20,508 nt of DNA from a virus: IMG/VR virus record IMGVR_UViG_3300034092_001819, positions 1 through 20,508 of that record, one strand, 5' to 3'. Below are positions 7,585-16,087 of the stretch, in pieces (position 1 is the first letter of the stretch; the number at the start of each line of letters is the position of its first letter). A program made the position numbers and the translations under genes. The notes below the pieces were generated by a model, which saw nothing but the letters and a program-made list of their open reading frames with translations, had not been told where the DNA came from and searched no databases.

Positions 7585-8268
7585 ATGATCAATCGTGGCA
7601 CAGTCGAATGGCCGGTCGTTGGCGGAGAACATTTCACACGGGCTCAAGCGTTTACGACGACGCCAGGCCAGAACGGTTGGACTGCAGTTCTCACCGGCAC
7701 GACTCCTACAGCGCTCTGCATCACAGAAGATGGCGGAGCAGCGAAGCTGACACTGACAAGCACGAGTGAAGCACAGTTGGCGGTTTTGTACCACAACGAC
7801 GTGCTGGCGTTCGATGTGCGAAAACTCAAATACATTGAATTCGTGGCACTCGTTGCCGGTGTGGATTCCGTGACAACGATCGTTTTCGGGCTGGCATCAG
7901 CTCACAACGCAACGCTCGACAGCATCGCGACAAACGCGTGGTTCCGAATTCAGGGAGCCGCATCAACGTCCGCTGTTGTTGTTGAGACAGACGATGCGAC
8001 CACCGACAACGACGACAAGGCCACAGGGCAGACTTTGGCGGGCGTTTACAAGACCTTCAAAATCGATTTCGAAAAGGGCTTGTCCGACGTTCGCTTCTTC
8101 ATCGAAGGCGAGCGAGTCGCACAGGATACAACGTTCGACATGTCGGCACTAGGTGCCGGTCTGAACGTTCAGCCTTATGTCGCAGTTGCCAAGGCATCTG
8201 GAACAGGGGTTCCGTCTATCACCCTCGCAAAGATTCATCCAATCTTTAACTACGCCTACGGTGCGTAA
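7585..8268 (+). CDS. Probable head decoration or accessory virion protein
   Basis: This encodes 227 residues, rich in Thr, Ala, Val and Gly, with alternating hydrophobic stretches typical of a beta-sandwich. There is no signal peptide, membrane segment or catalytic motif. Blocks such as KYIEFVALVAGV, VTTIVFGLASA and FKIDFEKGLSDVRFFIEGERV read like a jelly-roll or lectin-like fold. It follows the capsid gene after a structured gap and has one of the strongest ribosome sites in the window, as expected for an abundant virion protein. In lambda-like phages the decoration protein lies next to the capsid gene, so that role is the best guess. The sequence does not resemble lambda gpD, which is much shorter. 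The function is inferred from position and expression signals. Confidence 0.75.
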   Translation: MINRGTVEWPVVGGEHFTRAQAFTTTPGQNGWTAVLTGTTPTALCITEDGGAAKLTLTSTSEAQLAVLYHNDVLAFDVRKLKYIEFVALVAGVDSVTTIVFGLASAHNATLDSIATNAWFRIQGAASTSAVVVETDDATTDNDDKATGQTLAGVYKTFKIDFEKGLSDVRFFIEGERVAQDTTFDMSALGAGLNVQPYVAVAKASGTGVPSITLAKIHPIFNYAYGA

Positions 8269-8630
8269 TGTCTCTGCATGACCTCATCATTTCCGACGTC
8301 GCGGATGTGTTTTTGCAAGTCGATGACTTCGCAGAAACATGCCAGCGTTTCGTCGGCGGTGATGCGGGCAACATCAAGACGATTATTGGCATTCCTGGCG
8401 ACGACATGCCAGCAATCGACGACGTTCGCGGGCGCGGTTACACGCATTCTCGGACATTCGATATTGCCGAAACGTCAACGCTAACGGAAGCCGATGCTGT
8501 GCAGATTGGTTCGCTGCGATACGAAGTCGTTCACGTTTCTGACCCAATGCAGGGGATGAAAACGGTAAAGCTCGGACGTACACAACAGGAAGTGAAGGGC
8601 GGGCGAGTGTTCCGAACGGGTGACATTTAA
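8268..8630 (+). CDS. Head-tail joining protein, FII-like
   Basis: This encodes 120 residues; lambda gpFII has 117. An N-terminal helix (MSLHDLIISDVADVFLQ) and a middle region with a Gly/Asp loop are followed by a beta-rich C-terminus: VQIGSLRYEVVHVSDPMQGM, then TVKLGR. The pattern 'V-x-I-G-x-x-x-Y-x-V-x-x-V-S-D-P' followed by a strand ending LxR is that of small head-completion and head-tail joining proteins. The start ATG shares its A with the previous stop (TAATG). Next to it lie two other neck or tail-completion candidates. The protein probably sits at the neck between the connector and the tail. Confidence 0.6.
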   Translation: MSLHDLIISDVADVFLQVDDFAETCQRFVGGDAGNIKTIIGIPGDDMPAIDDVRGRGYTHSRTFDIAETSTLTEADAVQIGSLRYEVVHVSDPMQGMKTVKLGRTQQEVKGGRVFRTGDI

Positions 8631-9115
8631 TGGCCGCTCTGGACGTAGGAACGTCGCTGGCAAGTCTGCGGACAATGCTCTCGGGCCTTTCCGCATGGCA
8701 AACGATTTGCGGTGTTTCAACATCAGCAGAAGCAGCCAAACGAATTCACTACGGGGCCCTTGAGCTTGATCAGGACGAACCGACATCAAGCTCGAATCCC
8801 TGCATTGTGTTGGACATCACCAGCCTATCTACAAAATGGGTAGCAAATCGGCTGCATGGAACAGCAGTCTTCGAAATGCGGTTCTACTTGGAGATGCCAG
8901 AGGCTGAAAAGGCGACGTATTCGGATCAGTACATTTGGATCTGGGAACAGTTTTCCGCGATGCTCGATGCAATCAATGGAGCGGTGGGCGGGGCTGGCCA
9001 GTCAATGATTGACAGCCTTGACATTCCATTGATGCCAGGGCGATTGGATCCGGATCAGAACGGTGGCGGGAGTGAATGGAACTTCGTCATTTCGATGGGC
9101 GTTGATTTCATATGA
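8630..9115 (+). CDS. Tail terminator or tail-completion candidate
   Basis: This encodes 161 residues. Layout: N-terminal helix (LASLRTMLSGLSAWQTICG), a loop, then strands (PCIVLDI, GTAVFEMRFYLEMP), a helix (YIWIWEQFSAMLDAING), and a final strand (EWNFVISMGVDF). The helix-strand-strand-helix-strand order is that of gpU-like tail terminators, which cap the tail tube and join it to the head. It starts in a TAATG overlap and ends in an ATGA overlap. GGGTGA lies upstream of the start. Its position between the FII-like and gp10-like genes fits the neck region. The assignment rests on pattern and synteny only. Confidence 0.5.
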   Translation: MAALDVGTSLASLRTMLSGLSAWQTICGVSTSAEAAKRIHYGALELDQDEPTSSSNPCIVLDITSLSTKWVANRLHGTAVFEMRFYLEMPEAEKATYSDQYIWIWEQFSAMLDAINGAVGGAGQSMIDSLDIPLMPGRLDPDQNGGGSEWNFVISMGVDFI

Positions 9116-9645
9116 CGATCAACATCGTTCTGGAAATCCAGCGGGCTCAATTACTCCCGCGAGTTCACAACAGAATCATGCGGCAGTTGCATCGCGAGAA
9201 CATGGAACGCCATGTAGCGAATCGACTGCCAAAACACTTCAAGATGATTGCTTACTCCGAATACGGGGCGCGGCGACGATCGGCAAAGTGGGAGAAAACG
9301 AAGGCTCGACTGTATCACACAAAAAACCTGCCGAACGTCGCCAGCGGCAAACTGAAGGAATCGATCAGGACGAAGATCACGGCGACACCAGACGGTGCAA
9401 GGCTGCAGATCAGGGCGGCTTTGGGATCAAAGCTGCCAGCGGAAGAATGGGCCGCAATGAGCCCAGCTCAGAAGGCACAGTGGACGCGAAAAAATACGAG
9501 GCGAATGGCTCAATGGCAAAAGCAAGAAATCGCCGTGATGTCAAAGGCGGAAATTGCTGAAGAACGAAAACGACTGGCGATTGATTACAGGATCGCAGCA
9601 CTGAACCCGGCAAACAGCCGCAAACGAAAACGAAGGACGACATAA
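9112..9645 (+). CDS. Tail-completion or minor tail protein, HK97 gp10/gpZ-like
   Basis: This encodes 177 residues, strongly basic with many Arg and Lys and a C-terminal RKRKRR. A block near residues 75-85 (NVASGKLKESI, followed by a strand and GARLQIRA) matches the 'tGrLr-S-I' signature of HK97 gp10 and lambda gpZ-like proteins. These complete the tail and help it attach to the head. The start overlaps the previous stop (ATGA), and the stop shares a base with the next start. The C-terminal half (from about residue 105) is an amphipathic charged helix rich in Glu, Lys and Arg. The basic character might reflect contact with DNA at the neck, which is inference. Confidence 0.6.
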   Translation: MTINIVLEIQRAQLLPRVHNRIMRQLHRENMERHVANRLPKHFKMIAYSEYGARRRSAKWEKTKARLYHTKNLPNVASGKLKESIRTKITATPDGARLQIRAALGSKLPAEEWAAMSPAQKAQWTRKNTRRMAQWQKQEIAVMSKAEIAEERKRLAIDYRIAALNPANSRKRKRRTT

Positions 9646-10544
9646 TGCCAAAATACTTTGTATGTGCTGACGCCGTGTTCGGTGCGACTAATATCCGCCA
9701 GGTTACGACTGCCAATCATTCGACCAATCAGGAACACCGCAAGGGAATGAACTCCGGCGGGGCTGCTGTTGTGCAGGTCAGCGGCAAAGCTGGCGGTGAG
9801 ATTTCGCAGATTGTGTCAGGCGATTTGGCAGCACTGGTCGCACTCAACAGCAATGCGTTTTGCAGTGCCGGTCTGTCGCTTCTTTCCAGCACAATCACGA
9901 TTCCATACAAGATTCGGGCAGCCGGGGCCGTGTTCGTTTCTGGCTCAAACAACGTGCATTTGACCGGGGCGAATGCTCTAATCGTGCCGACATCGTTTGA
10001 AGCATCGCAAGACGGTGACTTCGCACTGGCCAACATGGACGTGCATTGGCTGTCTGCCGATGGTGTCACAAAGGGATGCGACGACGCGACCGGTCAATCA
10101 ATTGCATCGCAGGCATTCAATGCTGAATACACGCTCGGGCCGTGTTACATCAACGGCACTGCTATCGCCGGTGTTCAGTCGTTTCGAGTGACGCCAGGAA
10201 TTGAAGTCGTTAAGCCGCCATTGGGATCGGGCTCAGTGTTTCCGACGTTTGCGGGAATCAAAGCTGCGATGCCAACGATGCAACTCACGGTCAACGATTG
10301 GGACGCGATCGCCGGAACTGTCGGCGATTTCACGGCGATGACATCAGCAAACTTCTACATGAAGAAGCGGGCCGACTCCGGAGTGTTTACAGCGGCCGCG
10401 ACATCAGAGCACATTCGATTCACGTTTGCCGCGGGCCTCGCTGACACTGACAGCATTTCCGTGAGCAACAATGACGACGGCTCAGCGACGATTACGCTAC
10501 ACGGCAAGGTATTGACTGCTGCTGCTGCCGTTGCCCTGCCATAA
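9645..10544 (+). CDS. Probable major tail (tube) protein
   Basis: This encodes 299 residues, beta-rich with many Ala, Gly, Thr and Val. An N-terminal region (FGATNIRQVTTANHST) is followed by SGKAGGEISQIVSGDLAAL and a strand ITIPYKIRA. The C-terminal third has an ordered strand pattern (HIRFTFAAGL, SATITLHG). This type of composition and its position just before the chaperone-like and tape measure genes suit the tube protein that stacks around the tape measure. AAGGA at 9633-9637 gives a good site before ATG 9645. Two cysteines are present near residues 73 and 145. It is not clearly similar to any tube protein I can name, so the call rests mostly on synteny. Confidence 0.55.
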   Translation: MPKYFVCADAVFGATNIRQVTTANHSTNQEHRKGMNSGGAAVVQVSGKAGGEISQIVSGDLAALVALNSNAFCSAGLSLLSSTITIPYKIRAAGAVFVSGSNNVHLTGANALIVPTSFEASQDGDFALANMDVHWLSADGVTKGCDDATGQSIASQAFNAEYTLGPCYINGTAIAGVQSFRVTPGIEVVKPPLGSGSVFPTFAGIKAAMPTMQLTVNDWDAIAGTVGDFTAMTSANFYMKKRADSGVFTAAATSEHIRFTFAAGLADTDSISVSNNDDGSATITLHGKVLTAAAAVALP

Positions 10545-10561
10545 TTTGCGAGAGGTTCCGA

Positions 10562-11233
10562 GTGCATTTTCTCACGTTTATTCCAGACTGTTCGCCGAAT
10601 CAGATCGAAGACCGTGCAAAGGCGGCCGGTCTTGCCGATCTGTTGGGCGGGCATAATGCAGTCGTGTGCCAGAACGGGCCGAACGGATTGTCAGGCGTAA
10701 CGATTGCACATCTGAATGACCCGACGAAATGCCGACACGATTACTCTCCGGCCGAACAAGACTGGGTTTCGTCGGTGCAAAAAGTCGACGGTAAGCCGCT
10801 TTACTATGTCGGATTCTGGACGAAGGAAGAACCGAAGGAAAACGAGCTGCGACGGCATTACACGCAATCAGGGCCGCTCGTTCAGTTCGGAGCATCACGT
10901 TGGAAACTGCCGACTCCCGACACGGTCGACGCGCGGGCAGTTTATGCTGATGATGGCTCTATGCGATGGGAAACAATCCGTCAGTTCTCGTGGATGTGCG
11001 ACGAAGCAAAGCTGATCCGTGACGAATACCTGCAGGACTTTGGTGTTCGTGACATGGTGTTTCGCGTCGAACCATCTGTGCAGATTCACTGGCTGCTGAA
11101 ACTGTTGCGAGTCAATTACAGACTTCTTCCAGAAGTGGCTGTCCGTCTCGACATGTGGACTGGCCGCGATCACATCATGGATACGTTCCTCTCAACGTTA
11201 GGACTGCAGAGAGGAGCATCCAGTGCCGGATGA
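10562..11233 (+). CDS. Unknown protein in tail assembly chaperone position
   Basis: This encodes 223 residues from a GTG at 10562, with GAGAGG at 10550-10555 as ribosome site. The product is soluble with no membrane segment. Features are an N-terminal MHFLTFIPDC, a Gly/Asn loop, an aromatic strand region (PLYYVGFWTKEEP), and a helical C-terminus (IHWLLKLLRVNYRLLPEV) that resembles the substrate-binding-type helices of chaperones. It stands between the tube and tape measure genes where most siphophages have a frameshifted chaperone pair, but here there is one frame only. Its stop overlaps the tape measure start by 11 bases. I do not recognise the family, and chaperone function is inference from position. 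Confidence 0.65.
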   Translation: MHFLTFIPDCSPNQIEDRAKAAGLADLLGGHNAVVCQNGPNGLSGVTIAHLNDPTKCRHDYSPAEQDWVSSVQKVDGKPLYYVGFWTKEEPKENELRRHYTQSGPLVQFGASRWKLPTPDTVDARAVYADDGSMRWETIRQFSWMCDEAKLIRDEYLQDFGVRDMVFRVEPSVQIHWLLKLLRVNYRLLPEVAVRLDMWTGRDHIMDTFLSTLGLQRGASSAG

Positions 11234-13259
11234 AATCATAACGGTTGAATGGATCGCGACAGCACAAAGCATGCTGACGACGATTCAGAAGATTGACGCC
11301 AAGATTGAGCGTCAAGAAAAGATGATGCAGAAGCTGACCGACACTTCCAAGCAGGGGGCGGAATCGGCGGCTGGAAGTTTCAATAAGCTCGAGCAGGAGT
11401 TGAAGGCCAGCGAAGCGGCGCTCAAGGCATTGCAGATTGGCACGCAGGAATTTGAGCAACAGAAAGCAGTCGTCGACCAGCTTCGCGAATCTGTCAAGCT
11501 CGCAAAAAAGCAAATTGAAACGCTTGAAGCTCCCGTCATGGCGTTGGCCGGATCATTCGACGCATTGCAGGCGGAAATAAAAGAAAACGAAAAGGCTTTG
11601 CACGGATTGCAAATAGGCTCAGAGGAATTCACGAAGCAGAAGCAGAAGGTCGATGAACTTCGCGGTTCTTTGAGGCTTGCCAAAAAAGAAGTTGAGACGA
11701 TCGAGCCGGAAGTTGTGCATCTTGCAGGTTCATTCAATCGACTTGAAAAGGAAGTCAAGGACAATGAGGAGCAGTTGAAAAAACTGCGAATCGGTTCTGC
11801 GGAATTCGACAAGCAGAAGCTGAAGGTTGATGCGTTGCGGGCATCGCTCGACCAAGCAAACAAAGAATTAAAGGAAGGGCAGGAAAGCCCGTGGCCTGCG
11901 ATCGGCATCGGCATGGCAGCAGCCACAACCGCAGCCGGAACATTGTACGCGGCATTGCTCAAGGTGGCGGAGGGGCAGCGGCAAATCGTAGCAGCCGGAG
12001 CGGATCAGGCCGTAAACCTCGATACGCTCGCGCGGAAGATGCAGATTCAGGCTGGCTTGACCGACGAACAGCGTCAGGCCGAATCAATGCAGATCATTCA
12101 GCAAGCGTCAGCGGCCGGAGTGCTTGCGCCTGCTGGGTTTCAGGCGGCGACACAACTGGCTGGCTCTGGGTTTCAAAATCCGGTGCAATCGGGATCCCTG
12201 CAAACCATCCTTAACACGATGCAGGCGAGCAGTTTTCAGGGCTCACCAGAGGAACTTGTTTCAGCATTTGCCCAAGCCTTAAATGCCTACGGACTTGAGA
12301 AGACGAACACCAATCTTCAGCAAATTGCCGTTGCCGCTCAAAGCCTGTTCAAGCAGACTGACTTTCAGCTTACTGAGCTGACGGACTTTGCGAAGAATGC
12401 TTCTGTCTTTGAAGGTGCCAACATCAAGATTGACGAAGCAATGGCAGGCTTTACTGCTCTGCGTGAAGTGTTGCCGGCGGCAGAAGCCGGGACAGGTTTG
12501 CGGAACTTCGTCAATAAACTTCAGGCAGGTGATCTAACCGCAGAGAACAAAGGAAACCTCGAGCGTATCGGCGTCAACGCTGATCAGGTGGACTTTGTTG
12601 GTGAGTCACTGACCGAGGTTTTGCGGACGGTCAAAGAAGCGACCGACAAAATGCCGGAAGCTGATCGCAATGCAGCACTCGGAAAAATGTTCGGCACGGA
12701 AAACGTCGCTTCAGCACGACTGCTGATCAATAGCATTGATCGCATTCAGCAGTTGCAAAACTCGCAGCAAAACCAGCAACAGTTCGAAGCGGATCTCGGC
12801 ACAGCATCTGGCGGAATGCAGGCTCAGCGAAACAGGCTGGAAAATGCTGCACTTATTTCTTCAATGCCAAACGCGGAGCGGCTAAATCAACTCGATATGA
12901 GAAATCGCGAACTTGACATTGCAGTAAAGCAAAAGCAGGAAGAGTTGATGGTTGGCGGTGGCGTCGGTGCTGTGATCGCTCCAGCATTGCCAAGTTTAGC
13001 GTCCGCTGCTGACGTTGCAGCTCGGACGCGAGACGAATCAGCAGGCGGCCGGACGATACTCGGCACCGCTCAGAACTTAGCGTTGGCTGGGTCTGGAAAC
13101 GTTCTCAATCAAATGCTGGACATGTTCACTCAATTCAAAGAAGAACAGGTCCGCACGAGAGAAGCCATTGTCGCCCAGCAAGCAAGACCGCAACAGCGTC
13201 CACCACAACCAGCCGTGAGACCCAAAGAGGCACCGCTTCCAGCGGCGACGGCACCATGA
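11223..13259 (+). CDS. Tape measure protein
   Basis: This 678-residue protein sets tail length and is later ejected ahead of DNA. It starts at GTG 11223 with GAGGAG at 11211-11216. Residues 1-220 are coiled coil: an N-terminal helix followed by three tandem repeats of 59 residues beginning AGSF. A hydrophobic Ala/Gly-rich segment at about 224-247 is a possible membrane segment. From about 250 to 520 is a region like the PhageMin_Tail domain, with ADQAVNLDTLARKMQ and a Gly-Thr-Gly-Leu-Arg (GTGLR) element. The C-terminus is Gln-, Pro- and Arg-rich. Length times the usual 0.15 nm per residue predicts a tail near 100 nm (rule of thumb). It lies after the tube and chaperone-position genes, as expected. 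Confidence 0.9.
   Translation: MPDEIITVEWIATAQSMLTTIQKIDAKIERQEKMMQKLTDTSKQGAESAAGSFNKLEQELKASEAALKALQIGTQEFEQQKAVVDQLRESVKLAKKQIETLEAPVMALAGSFDALQAEIKENEKALHGLQIGSEEFTKQKQKVDELRGSLRLAKKEVETIEPEVVHLAGSFNRLEKEVKDNEEQLKKLRIGSAEFDKQKLKVDALRASLDQANKELKEGQESPWPAIGIGMAAATTAAGTLYAALLKVAEGQRQIVAAGADQAVNLDTLARKMQIQAGLTDEQRQAESMQIIQQASAAGVLAPAGFQAATQLAGSGFQNPVQSGSLQTILNTMQASSFQGSPEELVSAFAQALNAYGLEKTNTNLQQIAVAAQSLFKQTDFQLTELTDFAKNASVFEGANIKIDEAMAGFTALREVLPAAEAGTGLRNFVNKLQAGDLTAENKGNLERIGVNADQVDFVGESLTEVLRTVKEATDKMPEADRNAALGKMFGTENVASARLLINSIDRIQQLQNSQQNQQQFEADLGTASGGMQAQRNRLENAALISSMPNAERLNQLDMRNRELDIAVKQKQEELMVGGGVGAVIAPALPSLASAADVAARTRDESAGGRTILGTAQNLALAGSGNVLNQMLDMFTQFKEEQVRTREAIVAQQARPQQRPPQPAVRPKEAPLPAATAP
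11370..11882 (+). repeat. Three tandem 59-residue (177-base) coiled-coil repeats
   Basis: Within the tape measure gene, units start at 11370, 11547 and 11724, the last one shortened to 53 residues. Each begins AGSF, has L-[QR]-IG-x-x-EF near residues 21-28, QK near 31-32 and an LR helix near 38-39. The units have diverged at the nucleotide level, so they are old duplications rather than recent copies. Modular repeats of this type can change tail length by gain or loss. Confidence 0.85.
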
Positions 13260-13654
13260 CAATTACGCTGACCGATAGCAACAACGTCGAACGAATCGAC
13301 ACAGGATCGCATTTGCACGGCAGCATCAAGCCGGGGCCGTACGATGCCGCGAGAGTCACGCAGCGATGGTTTGGGGCGACCGGTGAAGTGATTCTAACAG
13401 GCAAGCTCAGCGGCCGGGATCTGACGTGCTGGCTTCAGCTCACCGGTTATTCGTCTCACGGAGATTTGCACGCTGGAATTGTGACGCTGAACGATGCGAT
13501 CAACGCGGCCGGCACGCTTGACGTTGACGGGCTCGAATTTCTTAACGTCGTTTTCAACGGATTTACACCCGAGGAGGATCCTTGGCTGGATGGCTCGGGC
13601 GTCAATGGGTGGAATTGCAAAGGCATACTCAGTTTTAGGCAGGTCAAATCATGA
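13256..13654 (+). CDS. Small tail or baseplate protein, function unknown
   Basis: This encodes 132 residues, beginning at an ATGA overlap with the tape measure stop. It is beta-rich: MTITLTDSNNVERID, GEVILTGKLSG, LTCWLQLTGY. It has a Gly/Asp-rich C-terminus and three cysteines or aromatic patches near the end (GWNCKGILSFRQV). The arrangement of strand-turn repeats and the position directly after the tape measure suit a distal tail or hub-accessory protein. No strong Shine-Dalgarno lies ahead, so translation probably relies on coupling. No family was recognised; the role is inferred from position. Confidence 0.6.
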   Translation: MTITLTDSNNVERIDTGSHLHGSIKPGPYDAARVTQRWFGATGEVILTGKLSGRDLTCWLQLTGYSSHGDLHAGIVTLNDAINAAGTLDVDGLEFLNVVFNGFTPEEDPWLDGSGVNGWNCKGILSFRQVKS

Positions 13655-13845
13655 GCGAAGTTGATGACGATACGATTCACGTTGAAACGGAAACAGTTGT
13701 TGCGCCCACGTTGAAGCCAGTCATTGACGTTGATGCTACATGGGACGGCAAAGGCAGTCTCGACGAACATCGTCAGCAGGCATTTGCAAACATCCCTCAG
13801 CCGGGCTTCGGAGATTCCGGAAAGGTGAAACCAGATGGCGAATGA
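13651..13845 (+). CDS. Short acidic hypothetical protein
   Basis: This encodes 64 residues, acidic and probably largely disordered: MSEVDDDTIHVETETVV at the N-terminus, then an Asp/Gly stretch and a polar C-terminus. AGG elements upstream and an ATGA overlap give the start at 13651. The stop overlaps the next gene by 11 bases. Its small size and lack of hydrophobic core argue for a linker-like or regulatory protein rather than an enzyme. No function can be assigned. Confidence 0.5.
   Translation: MSEVDDDTIHVETETVVAPTLKPVIDVDATWDGKGSLDEHRQQAFANIPQPGFGDSGKVKPDGE
13821..13828 (+). promoter_or_regulatory. Strong ribosome binding site
   Basis: AAAGGTGA lies 6 bases before ATG 13835, inside the end of the previous gene. 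It is identical in sequence and spacing to the site at 7571-7578, which suggests that both downstream proteins are made in large amount. Confidence 0.55.
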
Positions 13846-14206
13846 AATCACAACCAGCATTTCATTAGTGTTGCGGAATGGCTTCTTGCGAACTCAGTTT
13901 AAGCCAGACAAGATTCTGACGACGCAAGCGACGGGAGCGGTCTTTGACGTATCACCATCAATTGCGACCACAGAAACTACAGTCACGATAACGGGATTGA
14001 CTACGCCGAAGATTTGCATTCTGCAGAACCTGAACGCGACCAACTATTGCGAGGTTGGTTTTGCGACGACAGTCTACCCGATCAGGCTGTTTCCGACAGG
14101 AACGGGCGTTCCAAACATTATCACGCTAAATGCTGGAACGACTGTTCTGTATTTAAAGGCCAACACGGCGGCCGTCAAAGTTCGCGTTATGGTTCTGGAC
14201 GCATAA
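13835..14206 (+). CDS. Beta-rich small virion protein candidate
   Basis: This encodes 123 residues, with Thr-, Val- and Ile-rich alternating strands across nearly its whole length (ISLVLRNGFL, VTITGL, ICILQNL, VRVMVLDA). There is no signal peptide, membrane segment or known catalytic motif. The composition is that of a compact beta-sandwich such as a fibre, decoration or spike accessory protein. The start follows a strong AAAGGTGA site and the stop is directly adjacent to the next ATG. Strong translation signals plus a tail-region position suggest an abundant structural subunit. The family is not recognised and the exact place in the virion is inferred. Confidence 0.65.
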   Translation: MANEITTSISLVLRNGFLRTQFKPDKILTTQATGAVFDVSPSIATTETTVTITGLTTPKICILQNLNATNYCEVGFATTVYPIRLFPTGTGVPNIITLNAGTTVLYLKANTAAVKVRVMVLDA

Positions 14207-16087
14207 ATGAGCACAGACATTTTTAACTCTGCTGACGAACTCGTCGTGCCCTACGAAGAGTTTACCGTTCTGCTCGGGCCAGAAGACGGGACGACGCCAG
14301 GCGATTCAGACACGTTCGAAAATGTCTACTGCTCAATCGTCGTTCAGTCTGCTGGATCTCGAATCGATTACGCCGATTTGAAATACTCGCTCAGCGAATC
14401 ACTGGCCGATCGAGAGCAGCCCGCATCGTTTGCCCGCAGGGTCGAGGTGCGGTTTCCTGAACCGGACGGAACAGTGATCCATCTTGGCGACTATGTTGGA
14501 GAGGGATTCCGCATTGATCAGGAAAGCGAATCGCTGACTGCATCTAGCCAGCTGCGGCCGTACCATTTTGGAGAGCCTGTCAGTGGTTATCTCGTATGGG
14601 ATGCGATCGACGACGTTGAGCGAAAGATTTCCGATCACATCGTTTTCAATCCGATGATTGACGATAAGACGGTGTTTAACCGCTCAGACAAAACGCGAAC
14701 TGGAACCGGGCTCAGCGGACACCTCTGGACTCATCCGGAGATTGCTGATTCTACAGTAGGAGAAACATATCAGGATCAGACGCGCGAGGAATGGACACTC
14801 AGTGACGCAGTTCAAGCTCTGTGCGAACTCCTGAATCCTGACGAAGAGTTTATCACACGCCCGGCAGCAGATGATTTATTTATTCTGACCGGTGCTCCAC
14901 CGATCCGAAACGTTGTCGTCGAACTCGGGACGCGACTTCCGGCGGCACTCGACAAGATTCTGATTCCGCTTGGTTACAATCACTGGATCAATTACGAGCA
15001 ATCGCCACCGCAGATTGTTTTCTTCAAGATTGGTGAAGGCGAGGAAAAGGAGTTGTACTGGCCAGAGGTTGGCGGCACTGTCGATCCCGCAACGGCAAAC
15101 GTCAATCAATTGGTTGTAAACAATTCAATTGGGGACAGCTTCAACCAAGTCGTTGTGCTCGGTGAGTTCGAGGAAGCTGAAATAACACTGCCGCTATACG
15201 CTGCATGGCCAGCAGCGAATGATGCGATTGCATCAGCTGACCTCGCAAAATCAGACGGTGCTGAATACGCCTCGAACGAATCAGCGTGGCGATTGTTTAT
15301 TGCTAACGAGGCTGGTGATATTGATCCGGCGGTTACAAGACTCGGGCAACTTCCGGCAGTCCCGGACCTCGGCTCGGTATTCACAATTGCGACACCGCAT
15401 CGCAGAACAATTGGCGAGCCTTTGACGTATCAGGTCAATGACAGCGATACGAACGCGAAGAAACAGCGGAGACCGGTTAAGGTTGAGTATTCAATCGACA
15501 GTGGAACAACCTGGCTACCTGAAGAACCAGACTGGACGATTAAACTTTGCCCCGATCAAATCGGTATCTACTTCGACGGGAATGAGATTCCTACGGCGCT
15601 TTACGAAGCTGGCAGCACTGGGCGGTTGAGAATCACCGGAACCGTGTTTAGCGATTACAGAATCCGTGGATATGCGGCGAAACAATCATGGGCTGTTAAT
15701 GCGAGAGTTAATGAACAGATCATTCTGGCTCCGGAAAAGTTTCAGCGACGATGGAGGCAGGCAAGCGGGGCTTATGCGTCTGTCTTCACTGGTACAGCCG
15801 ACGAGCGAAATGACAGCACGGAAATCGAGGACTACGCCGAAAAGATCAGGGATCAAAACCACTACGCAGAAATTGATTGCGAGTTTCGGCTTCCGGGCTG
15901 GCACAAGGAATACAAGATCGGTGATCTGATCACGAAAGTGGCTGGCCGTGAAATCAGTCTTGATGCGGCACCAGACACGGCACCGACGCGGCGATATGTG
16001 CAAATCGTTGAGAGACGTTTTGAGATATCGCCAGCTGGCGGGCCTTCGACGGTGCTGATCGTCGACAGAGGAGTTAAGCCGGTATGA
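14207..16087 (+). CDS. Large tail protein, baseplate hub-like
   Basis: This encodes 626 residues. The N-terminal part is acidic and beta-rich with an early segment YEEFTVLLGPEDG. A middle region (about 240-330) has PAALDKILIPLGYNHWINYE, then strands QIVFFKIGEG and a repeated VNQLVVNNS. A further beta domain follows (RLRITGTVFSDYRIRGY), and the C-terminus ends GGPSTVLIVDRG. This order, together with the position after the tape measure and before the Cys-rich fibre-like gene, is that of a tail hub or tail-tip protein that nucleates the tail and carries the fibre. No catalytic motif was seen. The ATG is directly after the previous stop, and the gene ends in an ATGA overlap. The role is inferred from size and synteny. 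Confidence 0.65.
   Translation: MSTDIFNSADELVVPYEEFTVLLGPEDGTTPGDSDTFENVYCSIVVQSAGSRIDYADLKYSLSESLADREQPASFARRVEVRFPEPDGTVIHLGDYVGEGFRIDQESESLTASSQLRPYHFGEPVSGYLVWDAIDDVERKISDHIVFNPMIDDKTVFNRSDKTRTGTGLSGHLWTHPEIADSTVGETYQDQTREEWTLSDAVQALCELLNPDEEFITRPAADDLFILTGAPPIRNVVVELGTRLPAALDKILIPLGYNHWINYEQSPPQIVFFKIGEGEEKELYWPEVGGTVDPATANVNQLVVNNSIGDSFNQVVVLGEFEEAEITLPLYAAWPAANDAIASADLAKSDGAEYASNESAWRLFIANEAGDIDPAVTRLGQLPAVPDLGSVFTIATPHRRTIGEPLTYQVNDSDTNAKKQRRPVKVEYSIDSGTTWLPEEPDWTIKLCPDQIGIYFDGNEIPTALYEAGSTGRLRITGTVFSDYRIRGYAAKQSWAVNARVNEQIILAPEKFQRRWRQASGAYASVFTGTADERNDSTEIEDYAEKIRDQNHYAEIDCEFRLPGWHKEYKIGDLITKVAGREISLDAAPDTAPTRRYVQIVERRFEISPAGGPSTVLIVDRGVKPV

Noticed and set aside
10900-11233. Search for a -1 frameshift making a longer chaperone product.
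   Set aside because: No clear slippery heptamer with a long alternative frame was found by eye.
11312-11962. Minus-strand frame of 216 codons opposite the tape measure repeats.
   Set aside because: Ser/Ala/Phe-rich shadow generated by the Lys/Glu-rich coiled-coil codons on the other strand.
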